A stretch of DNA of 64,000 bases from Haemophilus sp. GTDB lineage: Bacteria; Pseudomonadota; Gammaproteobacteria; Enterobacterales; Pasteurellaceae. A model generated the notes under the pieces. That model searched no databases. It saw only the letters and a list, made by a program, of their open reading frames with translations, and was not told the DNA's origin. Location: assembly GCA_019423025.1 (NCBI GenBank), contig JAHZCD010000001.1, positions 347,537 through 411,536 of the forward strand, in the 5' to 3' direction. The position numbers and the translations under genes were made by a program. Every line of letters starts with the position of its first letter. Positions within the stretch are counted from its first letter, which is position 1. This document shows, piece by piece, positions 17,879-27,342 of this stretch.

Positions 17879-17928
17879 AATATTTCCTTGTGTATATATC
17901 GATATGACGAAATTTCTTTAGAGATAAC

Positions 17929-17952
17929 AAAAAGGACAGTTTCCTGTCCTTT
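17929..17952 (-). terminator. Terminator-like hairpin between modA and modB
   Basis: On the minus strand AAAGGACAG pairs with CTGTCCTTT and a T-run follows. It lies between two co-directional genes of one transporter, so it probably attenuates expression of modBC relative to modA. Confidence 0.7.
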
Positions 17953-17972
17953 CTTTATAAAGTCTGAGCTCA

Positions 17973-18734
17973 TTATTTCACAGAGAAACCATATTCAACA
18001 AATATTTTTTTCGCTGCGCTCGATTCTAAGTAGTTAAGGAAATCACGGGTATCCGCATTGTCATGATCTTTTAAAATCGCGACTGGATATTCAACCGGTT
18101 TATAGCTATCTTTCGGGAATACACCTACTGCTTTCACGTCTTTACTCACTTTTGCATCAGTGCTATACACGATACCATAAGGGGCTTCAGCGCGTTCAAC
18201 TAAAGCTAACGCACCACGCACGTCTTTCGCACGCGCTAATTTATCTTTGACTTGATCCCATAAATTCAATTTCGTTAATGATTCTTCTGCATATTGTCCT
18301 GCAGGAACATGCGCAGGATCACCCACGGACAAATAACTGTCTTTTAAGCCTTTAATCCATTCACCTTTAGCAATATCCACTGAATTAACCGCACTTTTAG
18401 CCGGCGCAATTAACACTAATTCATTGCCTGCTAATACTTTTTCCGTTTCTTTTACAGTGAGATTTTTATCTGATAAATATTTCATCCATTTGTTGCTAGC
18501 TGAAATAAATAAGTCTGCAGGTGCACCTTCTTCAACTTGTTTTGCAAGGGTAGAAGAAGAAGCAAAAGAGAAAACGACGGTATTATTTGGCTTTTCAGTT
18601 TGGTATTGATCCGCAATTTGTTGTAACGCATCAGTCATTGAAGCTGCTGCAAACACAGTCACTTTTGCTGATGCCGCAAAAGATACGCCCATGCCTGCAA
18701 TTAAAAGTGCGGTTGCAAATTTAGTTAATTTCAT
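17973..18734 (-). CDS. modA: Periplasmic molybdate-binding protein
   Basis: A 253-residue solute-binding protein. The signal peptide covers about residues 1-23, with cleavage after ASA in GVSFAASAKVTVF. Oxyanion-binding blocks characteristic of ModA are FAAASMTDALQQIA, FSFASSSTLAKQVEEGAPADLFISA and VPAGQYAEESL. It captures molybdate or tungstate for ModBC. It is divergent from modE, with a candidate ModE operator just upstream. Confidence 0.95.
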   Translation of the reverse strand: MKLTKFATALLIAGMGVSFAASAKVTVFAAASMTDALQQIADQYQTEKPNNTVVFSFASSSTLAKQVEEGAPADLFISASNKWMKYLSDKNLTVKETEKVLAGNELVLIAPAKSAVNSVDIAKGEWIKGLKDSYLSVGDPAHVPAGQYAEESLTKLNLWDQVKDKLARAKDVRGALALVERAEAPYGIVYSTDAKVSKDVKAVGVFPKDSYKPVEYPVAILKDHDNADTRDFLNYLESSAAKKIFVEYGFSVK

Positions 18735-18758
18735 TATTTATCTCCTATATAAATGAAA

Positions 18759-18782
18759 CTATATATAAAAAAATATACTACG
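18759..18782. promoter_or_regulatory. Candidate ModE operator
   Basis: A TATA-rich dyad (CTATATATA ... ATATACTACG) about 25 bases upstream of the modA start resembles the TATATA-N6-TATATA core of ModE sites. It lies between modA and the divergent modE. The match is by eye and imperfect. Confidence 0.55.
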
Positions 18783-18871
18783 ATTAAATTATAACTTGAA
18801 TTTTTAAATAAGCATACAGAAAAACTTAAAGATCAAGTAAAATAAGCAGAATTGTGTATTAGGAGGAGATG

Positions 18872-19639
18872 ATGAAACAAACTGAAATTTTACTGACGAT
18901 CAAACTTCATCAAGAATTATTTATTGATCCAAAACGTGTTCGCCTCTTAAAAGAAATTAAAGAATGTGGCTCAATCAACCAAGCGGCCAAAAACGCTAAA
19001 GTGAGCTATAAAAGTGCTTGGGATCACCTTGAGGCAATGAATAAAATCAGCCCCAAACCGCTTTTAGAACGTAATATCGGTGGGAAAAATGGGGGCGGTA
19101 CTTCATTAACCACTTATGCTGAGCGCTTGCTGCAGCTTTATGATTTACTCGAACAAACACAAGAGCACGCATTCCATATTCTGCAAGATGAGACGATCCC
19201 GCTAAACAGCCTACTTTCAGCAACGGCAAAATTCTCCTTACAAAGTAGCGCGCGCAATCAATTTTTCGGGAAAGTGGCAAGCCAACATATTGTGGACTCC
19301 CGCTGCATTGTTGCAGTAAACATTCAGGATTTAGCTCATCCATTACATGTTTCAATCACAATGCGCAGTGCTGAGCGCCTCAGACTCATTACTGAAAAAG
19401 AAGTGATGGTCATGTTTAAAGCCCCTTGGGTGAAAATTAGCACCACCCCATTAGAAGAAAAAAATAACCTTTTCCAAGCGACGATTCTTTCTATGCAGAA
19501 TGAAGAAGCGATTTTGCAAATAAAGGATAGCTCAATTGAATTTTGTGCGAGTATTCATAGCAAAGATGGTTGGAAAGTGGGACAAGATGTGTGGTTACAC
19601 GTGGATCCAGAACAGATCATTTTAGCAACATTGAAATAA
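18872..19639 (+). CDS. modE: Molybdate-responsive transcriptional regulator ModE
   Basis: A DNA-binding protein of about 255 residues that represses molybdate uptake when molybdate is plentiful. The N-terminal winged helix shows RVRLLKEIKECGSINQAAKN and SYKSAWDHLEAMNK. The C-terminal half contains two Mop-type molybdate-binding segments, in the region of SARNQFFGKV and TTPLEEKNNLFQATI. Two consecutive ATGs exist at 18869 and 18872. AGGAGG at 18861-18866 is better spaced for the second. It is divergent from modABC and followed by an uptake-signal terminator. Confidence 0.93.
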   Translation: MKQTEILLTIKLHQELFIDPKRVRLLKEIKECGSINQAAKNAKVSYKSAWDHLEAMNKISPKPLLERNIGGKNGGGTSLTTYAERLLQLYDLLEQTQEHAFHILQDETIPLNSLLSATAKFSLQSSARNQFFGKVASQHIVDSRCIVAVNIQDLAHPLHVSITMRSAERLRLITEKEVMVMFKAPWVKISTTPLEEKNNLFQATILSMQNEEAILQIKDSSIEFCASIHSKDGWKVGQDVWLHVDPEQIILATLK

Positions 19640-19645
19640 TCCTAG

Positions 19646-19684
19646 AAAAAAAAAGTGCGGTCAAAATTAACCGCACTTTTTTAT
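19646..19684. terminator. Bidirectional uptake-signal terminator between modE and yfbR
   Basis: AAAAAGTGCGGT and ACCGCACTTTTT arms face one another across a short AT-rich loop, with flanking A and T runs. Confidence 0.85.
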
Positions 19685-19690
19685 TTTCGC

Positions 19691-20284
19691 CTATAACGCG
19701 ATCTCATCAATCGAACGCCCAAAACTCGGCAAAAAGACCTGTAAAAAATAATCCATTTCTTGACTGTGCCATTGTTCCATTAAATTTTCTAAGCGTTTTT
19801 TCGCTGTTTTAAATTCATGGTTACCATGCTCTAATTCAAATTGAGCTTTAATATAGGCACAAATCAAATCCGCTTGTTTTACTAAATGCTTTTCTTCAGG
19901 GCTAAATTGTTCACTGTCTAAATATGGCGCGAAGCTGTCTTGTAATTCTGTCGGAAGCAAACTAATTAAATGCAATTCTGCAGCCGCTTCAATGTCTTTG
20001 TAAGCATGAGTAATTTCAGAATTGAAATACTTAATTGGGGTCGGCAAATCACCAGTAAAAATTTCAGAAGTATCATGATACATCGCCATCACTGCAATAC
20101 GTTCAGGATTGACTTCACCACCAAAAAAGCGATTTTTAATAATGGCTAAAGCCTGTGCCACAAAAGCAACTTGCAGACTATGCTCTGCTAAGTTTTCCTT
20201 TTCAATATTGCGCATCAATGACCAACGCTGAATTAAACGAAGACGATCTAAACAGGCAAAAAAGTGACTCGTTTTAACTTCCAC
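19691..20284 (-). CDS. yfbR: 5'-deoxynucleotidase YfbR (HD domain)
   Basis: A 197-residue HD-superfamily phosphohydrolase. E. coli YfbR dephosphorylates deoxyribonucleoside 5'-monophosphates. Metal ligands are visible in the order AEHSLQVA (His), MYHDTSEIFTGD (His-Asp) and KQADLICAYIKA (Asp). The N-terminus SHFFACLDRLRLIQRW matches the family. It sits 9 bases downstream of degS and is probably co-transcribed with nrdR-ribD-degS. Confidence 0.92.
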   Translation of the reverse strand: MEVKTSHFFACLDRLRLIQRWSLMRNIEKENLAEHSLQVAFVAQALAIIKNRFFGGEVNPERIAVMAMYHDTSEIFTGDLPTPIKYFNSEITHAYKDIEAAAELHLISLLPTELQDSFAPYLDSEQFSPEEKHLVKQADLICAYIKAQFELEHGNHEFKTAKKRLENLMEQWHSQEMDYFLQVFLPSFGRSIDEIAL

Positions 20285-20293
20285 AAAATATCC

Positions 20294-21316
20294 TTAGTTA
20301 GATGGTAGCTCTTCAATAATCACGGGAAGATCGATAACGTTACCTAAGCGAGAAATTGTGACAATAACTTCTGTATTCGGTTTAGTATCACTGATAATTT
20401 GCATCATTTCACGAATAGACAGATTATCTTGTTTATTTAAACGTAAAATCACATCCCCCACTTGAATACCTGCTTTTGCTGCGGGACTATTGGCTGTCAC
20501 GCCAGTAATGACAATACCACCGTTTGAGTTAGAAGAAATTTCACTTTGAACACCAAAATAACCACGAATCACACGACCATCGCGAATAATTTTATACAAC
20601 ACATCGTTTGCAATACTGATTGGAATCGCAAAATTTAACCCTTCTGCAATTTCATTGGCTGTTTTACCAATACTTAACGTGCTGATCCCCACTAATTCGC
20701 CCGCGGAGTTAATCAACGCACCGCCAGAGTTACCACGGTTAATTGATGCATCGGTTTGAATAAAGTTTTGACGACCTAAAGAATCCCCTACAGCACTACG
20801 CCCTACCGCACTGATAATCCCTTGGGATACACTTTGACCGAGGTTATACGGGTTACCAATAGCCAGAGCAATATCACCAACACGTACTTGGCGCTCTTTA
20901 TTTTGTGGAATCGTGGAAAGATCGGTTGCTTTAATTTTTAGTACCGCAAGATCCGTTAAATTATCCGAACCGATTAAATTCGCTTCATAAATATTGCCGT
21001 TTTGCAGTGCGACTACAATTTGATCGGCATTTTGGATAACGTGTTTATTGGTGAGAATATAACCGTCTTTCGTCATAATCACACCAGAACCTAAGTTATT
21101 TACCTGTAATTGATCGCTATCATTAATGCTGGCAGAAGAAAAAGATCGGTTGTAGACGTTCACGACCGCAGGAGAAGCAATTCTCACAGCACTATTAAAC
21201 GAAACGATATCATCAGCAGAGAAAAGGCTGCTGTTATTGAGTTTAGGAACGGCAAATAAAATAACACCTGCCGCAGCAAGCCCCCAAAGGGCGGAGTGGA
21301 AAAGTTTTTTAAACAT
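20294..21316 (-). CDS. degS: Periplasmic serine endoprotease DegS
   Basis: A 340-residue inner-membrane-anchored HtrA-family protease that starts sigma-E activation by cutting RseA when it senses unfolded outer-membrane porins. The N-terminal hydrophobic anchor is followed by the trypsin-like domain with His (LTNKHVIQ), Asp (LTDLAVLK) and Ser (NRGNSGGALIN). A single C-terminal PDZ domain (GIVITGVTANSPAAKAGIQVGDVI) distinguishes it from DegP and DegQ, which have two. It lies 3 bases after ribD. Confidence 0.94.
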   Translation of the reverse strand: MFKKLFHSALWGLAAAGVILFAVPKLNNSSLFSADDIVSFNSAVRIASPAVVNVYNRSFSSASINDSDQLQVNNLGSGVIMTKDGYILTNKHVIQNADQIVVALQNGNIYEANLIGSDNLTDLAVLKIKATDLSTIPQNKERQVRVGDIALAIGNPYNLGQSVSQGIISAVGRSAVGDSLGRQNFIQTDASINRGNSGGALINSAGELVGISTLSIGKTANEIAEGLNFAIPISIANDVLYKIIRDGRVIRGYFGVQSEISSNSNGGIVITGVTANSPAAKAGIQVGDVILRLNKQDNLSIREMMQIISDTKPNTEVIVTISRLGNVIDLPVIIEELPSN

Positions 21317-21319
21317 TTT

Positions 21320-22450
21320 TTATTCTTTTATTAATAAGTTAGGTAAATAACTGAGCTTTAAATCATCCCCAATTCTTTCACATTCTTGCAGTTGCCACAA
21401 TGGGGCATCCGCAAGTTTTTCCAAATGCGGGAGTTGGCATAATCCTCGAGCTTTATCCCCCAAGAGTTTTGGGGCGACATAAATGATTAATTCATCTACA
21501 GCATGTTGTTCAATCAAGCTACCCGCTAAATTAGCACCCGCTTCAACCCAAACGGAATTCACTTGTCTCTTGCCGAATTCTGTCATCAATAGATCAAAAT
21601 CATAGTTTTCTGGCAGTAAAATTTGCTCACAAAAATCAGGGAATACAGACATATCTCGTGGAATTGAACCCACAAGCCAAACTGGCGAATGGGTATGGAA
21701 TAATTGATGGCTTGGTTGAACTCGATTTTTAGAATCTAAGATTATGCGAATAGGCTGACGCACGGTTTCTTCAGCATATTCCGCTTTTAAATCATCAGGG
21801 AATTGATTCCAACGCACATTCAAGCTTGGATCATCGGCTAACACGGTAGCACTTGTAGATAAAAGTGCGGTCGCTTTAGCTCTCATTTTTTGTACATCCG
21901 CACGAGCTGCATCACCTGTAATCCATTTGCTTTCACCGCTCGCCATGGCTGTTCGTCCATCTAAACTCATGGCTAATTTCAGCTGCACATAAGGCTTACC
22001 GGTTCGCATACGTTTGAGAAAACCTTTATTTAAGGCTTCAGCTTGTTCATTCAATAAATTGACCGCACTTTGAATGCCTGCATCAGCTAGCATTTTCAGG
22101 CCCTTGCCTGCTACTTGCGGATTAGGATCTGCCATGGCGGCAACAACTCGACTGACCCCCGCTTCAATTAAACCTAATGCACAAGGCGGTGTGCGTCCAT
22201 AATGAGAACAAGGTTCAAGCGTCACATAAGCGGTTGCGCCTTTCGCTTTCTCACCGGCATCGGCCAACGCCATTCGCTCTGCATGAGGCTGACCCGCTTT
22301 AAAATGAAACCCTTTCCCGACAATTTCACCGTTCTTAACTAACACACATCCTACGGATGGATTTGGCGCGGTGGTGTACTGCCCTTTTGCCGCAAGCTCA
22401 AGAGCCAGTTGCATAAATTTCACGTCATCAGGGGAAAAGGTGTCACTCAT
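21320..22450 (-). CDS. ribD: Bifunctional riboflavin biosynthesis protein RibD
   Basis: A 376-residue enzyme that deaminates the pyrimidine precursor (N-terminal half) and then reduces its ribosyl side chain with NADPH (C-terminal half). The zinc deaminase motif is seen as QPHAERMAL and TLEPCSHYGRTPPC. The reductase domain begins around YVQLKLAMSLDGR. It starts two bases from the nrdR stop, so the two genes are coupled. This nrdR-ribD order is common in gamma-proteobacteria. Confidence 0.96.
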   Translation of the reverse strand: MSDTFSPDDVKFMQLALELAAKGQYTTAPNPSVGCVLVKNGEIVGKGFHFKAGQPHAERMALADAGEKAKGATAYVTLEPCSHYGRTPPCALGLIEAGVSRVVAAMADPNPQVAGKGLKMLADAGIQSAVNLLNEQAEALNKGFLKRMRTGKPYVQLKLAMSLDGRTAMASGESKWITGDAARADVQKMRAKATALLSTSATVLADDPSLNVRWNQFPDDLKAEYAEETVRQPIRIILDSKNRVQPSHQLFHTHSPVWLVGSIPRDMSVFPDFCEQILLPENYDFDLLMTEFGKRQVNSVWVEAGANLAGSLIEQHAVDELIIYVAPKLLGDKARGLCQLPHLEKLADAPLWQLQECERIGDDLKLSYLPNLLIKE

Positions 22451-22451
22451 A

Positions 22452-22901
22452 TTAATCCTTTAAGTTTTCAATTTCTTTGGTGAATTCATTGATATTATCA
22501 AAGCTCAGGTAAACGGATGCAAAACGGATATACGCCACTTTATCTAATTCTTTCAGCTCATTCATGGCTAATTTACCCACGAGATGACTTGGCACTTCGC
22601 GCTCACCCGTAGCACGTAATTGGATGATAATATGGCTAATGGCTTTTTCCACATCATCCGAACTTACAGGACGTTTTTCTAACGCATGTTGAATACCGCT
22701 ACGCAATTTATCTTCATTAAACGGCTCGCGTGACCCATCATTTTTAATAATTTTTGGCACCACTAATTCTGCTGTTTCAAAGGTGGTAAAGCGTTCATGA
22801 CAATTCCCGCATTCCCGACGACGACGCACTTGATACCCATCAGAAACCAAACGGCTGTCAATCACCTTAGTTTCTTCAGTTGAACAAAACGGACAACGCA
22901 T
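22452..22901 (-). CDS. nrdR: Transcriptional repressor NrdR
   Basis: A 149-residue repressor of ribonucleotide reductase genes. The N-terminal zinc ribbon is MRCPFCSTEETKVIDSR with CGNCHERFTTFE. An ATP-cone domain (VPKIIKNDGSREPFNEDKLRSG) senses ATP and dATP. It is the first gene of nrdR-ribD-degS-yfbR. No NrdR target gene is in the window. Confidence 0.97.
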   Translation of the reverse strand: MRCPFCSTEETKVIDSRLVSDGYQVRRRRECGNCHERFTTFETAELVVPKIIKNDGSREPFNEDKLRSGIQHALEKRPVSSDDVEKAISHIIIQLRATGEREVPSHLVGKLAMNELKELDKVAYIRFASVYLSFDNINEFTKEIENLKD

Positions 22902-22978
22902 TTTAGCTCCTTTTCAAAATGATTCTTAAGTCAGTATCTTATCAAAAATCCAAGATCTTTTCGATCTGAAGATCCGCT

Positions 22979-25900
22979 TTAAGATAACATTTCTCCAAAC
23001 CAAGATGTGGTTTGTTTCACCAATTGTAAAAGACCATCCTGCGATTTAAATTGTTCCGTTTGCCCCCACACCCTCGCCCAATAAGGATCGGCTTTTCTAT
23101 AACCATAGTTATCATCTTTCGCTAGAGATTCGATATTCGTTAAAACATTGTCAAAATTGACCGCACTTTCATCTTTTTCAATAAACTTCACTATATTTTC
23201 CGTTGGAATGAGCTGAATTTGTTGCTGGCTTTGTAAATAGGCCTCAACGTACATTTTCAATTTCTCAAGTGCGGTTGATTTTTCTATTGTTTTTAATGTT
23301 AAATCCTTATCTTTAGCGATAATGCGTGGTGGCTGAGCGTTCTCTTTTGTCGCCAGTTGAATGAGATAATAAAGCCATGGGCGAATACGATAACGATCTT
23401 TATATTTTGCAAATCGCCATTCGATTATCTGATTTTCATCGCCAAATAACGGCTCCATATAGCCAAACAAGCGAATATTGCCTTGTGCCGTTTCCACCAC
23501 AAAATCGACACTCTCACTATGTGGTGAAGAATAATCCTTAATTTTCTCTTTAAAAGCCAATACATCAGCACGAATGGATTGTGCACAGACTTCTGCAAAC
23601 TCGCCGCGAGGCATGATGCCTTTCACTCGCTGTTTGGCAAAATAATCGTTAAATTGCGCTTCCTCTAAATGCAATAACTCATTACTAATGCGATAATGAT
23701 CCAAACCATTTAACGTGAAGTTTTCACTTTCTTCAATGCGATCGTCCTCATCTCGGAAATACACGCCAAGCTGCTTTTCAAAAAAGAATTTCACTGGATT
23801 TTCAACAAAACTCACAAAACGATCGAGCTCAATTTCCGCTATTGACTCTTGATTTTCCCCCATCGGCACAACAAATTCATGACATTTTCTTTCTTGAAAT
23901 TGCGCAATCGGCAACCATTTTTTCGCAAAAGAGCGGTTAATTTTCCCTTCATTTTGGAAATTGCTTGGACTAAATGCCGTCATTGGATGTTGTTCAATTC
24001 TCAAACCATTGTCTGAATAATGATTAATATAATCAACCAATTGGCTCACCAATACTGAAGGCTCTTTGGGTTGATTATCAATAATTGAAGAGCCCACATA
24101 ACTCACATAAAAATGGGATCTTGCGGCGAGCAGAGCCTCAAGGAATAAATAACGATCATCATCTCGACGAACACGATCGCCTTTTTGATGATGATATTGC
24201 ATTAAGTCAAAACTATTTGGGGTATGACTGCGTGGGTAATCCGCTTCATTCATTCCGAGCAAACACACCACTTTAAAAGGAATAGAGCGCATTGGTAAAA
24301 GCGTACAGAAATTCACTTTTCCCGCTAAGAAACGAAGGCTATTTGGTGTTTCTTCTAAACGCGCAGACATCACTTCCGCAATGACATCCGCCTGCAAGGT
24401 TTCTTCAAAATTGACGGCCTGCAAATCATCGGCAAAGGCATTAATACAATCTTGAATATAAAACAAGGTATCCGCCGTTTCTTCATTTTGCACAAAGAAA
24501 TCCTTCAAAAGTGCAGTCAATTTTTCACGCCATTTTTCAATGTTGTGTGCTTTTTGCAGATCTTGATGCCATTTATTTAAGACCGTAAAAAATTGATTCA
24601 CTGCACCAACTAACTGCCCTTTCAATCCATAGCTACTATCAAGTCCAAGGCTGTCTTGCCAAACGCCTTGCTCTTCACGCATCGCATAACCTAAGGTCAT
24701 ACGCTCAAGCCCCGCCTGCCACGCGTTAAAATTCAGTGTATTCTGCCGTTTTTCTAAACCAAAGCGAATACCTGACTCTTTCACCCATTCACGGATTTGC
24801 TCGAGATCGGCAAGGGCAATATTAAAACGTTCACGGATAGCCGGAATATCCAATAAAGCCAGTACTTCTTCCGCGCCAAACTGACTTTCTTTTAAATTTA
24901 ACAGGGAAAGATAGCTCGACACGATCACATCACTTTCAGACAATTTACTGTCAGAAATTGAGAACGGAATAACAGGTGCGTCCGCACTATTCGCCCCAAA
25001 GACAGCCTGAATATAAGGCGTGTATTGATTAACATCGGCCACCATGACCACCACATCTTTTGGTGTAATCTGTTCTTCTTTTGGTTTATACTGATTCTGA
25101 TCGAATAAATCCAACAAATAATCATGTAGCACTTCAACTTCTCGCATCGCGCTATGACAAGATTTCATCACCAAAGAGCGGTCATTTTTCTCTATATTTA
25201 ATGCGCCATGGCTCAACGTCAAAATTTGATTTTGGATCTGCCCTAACAACGTTTTTTCGGGAAGTTCGGCATAATAATCACGGGAAATGGCTTGAATATT
25301 TTCTTCATCACGCACTAATTGATAGAGAAAATCCCGTCCCATTTTTCCCCAAGAGGCTAAAAGCGGATTTCCGCTGAACAATTCTTCTTGTTGATTGGTG
25401 TAATCAAGATCAGCAGGTTCCCATAACACTTGCTCGGCTGAAATTAAAGGCTTCACATCGTTGGTTTCTTGCACGAAACGCTGTCTTTCTAATAAATAGG
25501 ATTTACTCAGATCTCGCAAATCACCCCAATATTCTTGACATGGATTATTGAAGAATAAATGTACATCTGTTTTAGCTGAAATACCTTGGAAAATATTGAG
25601 ATAAACCGTTGGCAATGCAGGGATACCAAAAATAAAAATACGTTCCGGCAAGTTGAGTGTCGCATTGGGATCAAGACATAATTCTAAAAATTGTTGATTG
25701 AGTGCAGCACGATGCTTTGCGTTTCCACCAAAATCACGTTGAACATCATCCACCAAGGCTCGCCATAAAATTCCCTGCCAGTGAATATTGCCTTTAATTT
25801 GAGAAAGAAAGGTAGGATTTAACGCCGAAAGGCCCTGCTTTTGCTGATTAATTTGAGCCAAGATTTTTTCATCATTATTTTCTTCCCATGCTGCAATCCA

Positions 25901-26338
25901 TTCAGGGCGATAGACGAGATATTGGTCAAATAAATCGGCAACTTTTAGGCTTAATTGATAAAGTTTTTGCTGTTCTGATGCAGGCGAGGACGCTAAATAT
26001 TTTTTTAATGGTTCAAATTCTTTTTGCTGTAAAAAGGTAGGGATTAACCTCATTAATCGCCATAACGTTGAATCTTTTTCAAAAGGATTTTGCGTGGAAA
26101 CATTCGGCAAATTATCGGCGTAAAGTTTCCAAATAAAACTGGAAGGCATGGGGAATTGGAAATTCGCTGCAACACCGCGTTTTTTAGCAATTTCCATTTG
26201 TAACCATTGTGCCATACCCGGACTTTGCACTAACACAATGTCAGACTGAAACGGATCATGTTGAGGTAAATTTTCCAACAGCGAAACTAAAATATCCTTT
26301 TGAATTTCCAGTTGGTTTGAATAATAAGTAACGAACAA
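22979..26338 (-). CDS. recC: Exonuclease V (RecBCD) gamma subunit RecC
   Basis: A 1119-residue subunit of the RecBCD helicase-nuclease, which processes double-strand ends and recognises recombination hot-spot sequences. Length matches E. coli RecC (1122). Family blocks include the N-terminal SPGMAQWLQMEIAKKRGVAANF, the middle VCLLGMNEADYPRS with DRVRRDDDRYLFLEALL, and the C-terminal SVDFVVET region. recB and recD are not nearby. It lies 37 bases after comQ, so competence induction may reach it; recC also needs constitutive expression. Confidence 0.95.
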   Translation of the reverse strand: MFVTYYSNQLEIQKDILVSLLENLPQHDPFQSDIVLVQSPGMAQWLQMEIAKKRGVAANFQFPMPSSFIWKLYADNLPNVSTQNPFEKDSTLWRLMRLIPTFLQQKEFEPLKKYLASSPASEQQKLYQLSLKVADLFDQYLVYRPEWIAAWEENNDEKILAQINQQKQGLSALNPTFLSQIKGNIHWQGILWRALVDDVQRDFGGNAKHRAALNQQFLELCLDPNATLNLPERIFIFGIPALPTVYLNIFQGISAKTDVHLFFNNPCQEYWGDLRDLSKSYLLERQRFVQETNDVKPLISAEQVLWEPADLDYTNQQEELFSGNPLLASWGKMGRDFLYQLVRDEENIQAISRDYYAELPEKTLLGQIQNQILTLSHGALNIEKNDRSLVMKSCHSAMREVEVLHDYLLDLFDQNQYKPKEEQITPKDVVVMVADVNQYTPYIQAVFGANSADAPVIPFSISDSKLSESDVIVSSYLSLLNLKESQFGAEEVLALLDIPAIRERFNIALADLEQIREWVKESGIRFGLEKRQNTLNFNAWQAGLERMTLGYAMREEQGVWQDSLGLDSSYGLKGQLVGAVNQFFTVLNKWHQDLQKAHNIEKWREKLTALLKDFFVQNEETADTLFYIQDCINAFADDLQAVNFEETLQADVIAEVMSARLEETPNSLRFLAGKVNFCTLLPMRSIPFKVVCLLGMNEADYPRSHTPNSFDLMQYHHQKGDRVRRDDDRYLFLEALLAARSHFYVSYVGSSIIDNQPKEPSVLVSQLVDYINHYSDNGLRIEQHPMTAFSPSNFQNEGKINRSFAKKWLPIAQFQERKCHEFVVPMGENQESIAEIELDRFVSFVENPVKFFFEKQLGVYFRDEDDRIEESENFTLNGLDHYRISNELLHLEEAQFNDYFAKQRVKGIMPRGEFAEVCAQSIRADVLAFKEKIKDYSSPHSESVDFVVETAQGNIRLFGYMEPLFGDENQIIEWRFAKYKDRYRIRPWLYYLIQLATKENAQPPRIIAKDKDLTLKTIEKSTALEKLKMYVEAYLQSQQQIQLIPTENIVKFIEKDESAVNFDNVLTNIESLAKDDNYGYRKADPYWARVWGQTEQFKSQDGLLQLVKQTTSWFGEMLS

Positions 26339-26375
26339 AGTAACGCCCTTTTGAAAGCAAAAACAATGCGTTATT

Positions 26376-26678
26376 TTACTCGGTTTTCAATAAAAATTCA
26401 CCTTGAGGATAGCGTATATTCACTTGATGATGACTGCATTGAATTGTAAATTGAATACCATTTTGTTGTACGCTATTTTCACAAGACAAGCCTAAAAACT
26501 GACGTTGAGCCTGATTTTCAGCAATTTGAATCGCCTGAAATTCTTGAAAAATTCTGACCGCACTTTTCCGTTGCTCGGTCGTCCATCGGTTAAATATCAA
26601 AAATAACCCGCTGAAAATCGATAAGGCTAATAAAAGTGACATTAACGACATACCATTATTCACTTTGATCTTGCGCAC
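26376..26678 (-). CDS. comQ: Competence minor pilin ComQ-like
   Basis: A 100-residue protein with a type IV prepilin leader (MRKIKVNNG, cleaved before MSLMSLL) and a 20-residue hydrophobic helix (SLLLALSIFSGLFLIF). The remainder is a short polar domain with two Cys residues (SCENS, IQCSHH). It is the fourth gene of the comNOPQ operon and overlaps comP by 23 bases. Sequence identity of such minor pilins is low, so the name rests on position next to recC and on the leader. Confidence 0.75.
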   Translation of the reverse strand: MRKIKVNNGMSLMSLLLALSIFSGLFLIFNRWTTEQRKSAVRIFQEFQAIQIAENQAQRQFLGLSCENSVQQNGIQFTIQCSHHQVNIRYPQGEFLLKTE

Positions 26679-27342
26679 TTAAATCACTCCAACTTTTATC
26701 TACCAAACGCCATTGGCTATATTCTTGTACGAGTTTTGTCACCACGGCTTTACCGTAAGCCACCGTCACGCCCTCCTCTAACTTAAGCGAACCACCTGTA
26801 ATCACTGCTCCACTTATTCTTCCTTTGCCTGTTAAGGTTAAATCTCCTTCTGCTAGCAGAATACCATTCACATTCCCTTTAATTTCTAATTGGCTTTGCG
26901 TTATCCAATACACTTGTGGTGTTTTTTGAGCTGTTAAAACTGACACCACTTTCACAAAGTGCGGTTGAAAATCAGCTTGTTTTTCGCTGGAAATAAAATC
27001 TCGCAGCATATTTTCATTCATGCCTTTTGTGGGCGATTTCTTAAATAACTCTGCACGTTTACACCAAACAGAATAGGCCACTTTATCCTCTGCCCCATTA
27101 GACTCAAAAAAGACTTGTTTCACTTTTTCAGCACCATTTACAGGCAAGTTTTGGCAAATATGTTTTTGTTGCAGCTGACTGATTTTCTGTAGCGCAAGGC
27201 TTTGTTCTACATAATATTTTCGCTGACTCATTTGAGATCGAAAAAACGCAAAGATCTGTTCATCAAATAATAAGATCAGTGCCAATAAGCCTGAAAGTAA
27301 AATCAGTGCCGTCAGTGTCACAATCCCTTTTTTCATGATCAT
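26656..27342 (-). CDS. comP: Competence pilus protein ComP-like
   Basis: A 228-residue protein with a short basic N-terminus (MIMKKG) and a hydrophobic segment (TALILLSGLLALILLF). It lacks the usual Glu5 of pilins. A longer extracytoplasmic domain ends with a repetitive GNVNGILLAEGDLTLTGKG stretch reminiscent of a beta-helix (PilX/DUF-type). Its start overlaps the comO stop as ATGA (27339-27342). It is the third gene of the competence operon. The name is from gene order. Confidence 0.72.
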   Translation of the reverse strand: MIMKKGIVTLTALILLSGLLALILLFDEQIFAFFRSQMSQRKYYVEQSLALQKISQLQQKHICQNLPVNGAEKVKQVFFESNGAEDKVAYSVWCKRAELFKKSPTKGMNENMLRDFISSEKQADFQPHFVKVVSVLTAQKTPQVYWITQSQLEIKGNVNGILLAEGDLTLTGKGRISGAVITGGSLKLEEGVTVAYGKAVVTKLVQEYSQWRLVDKSWSDLSAQDQSE

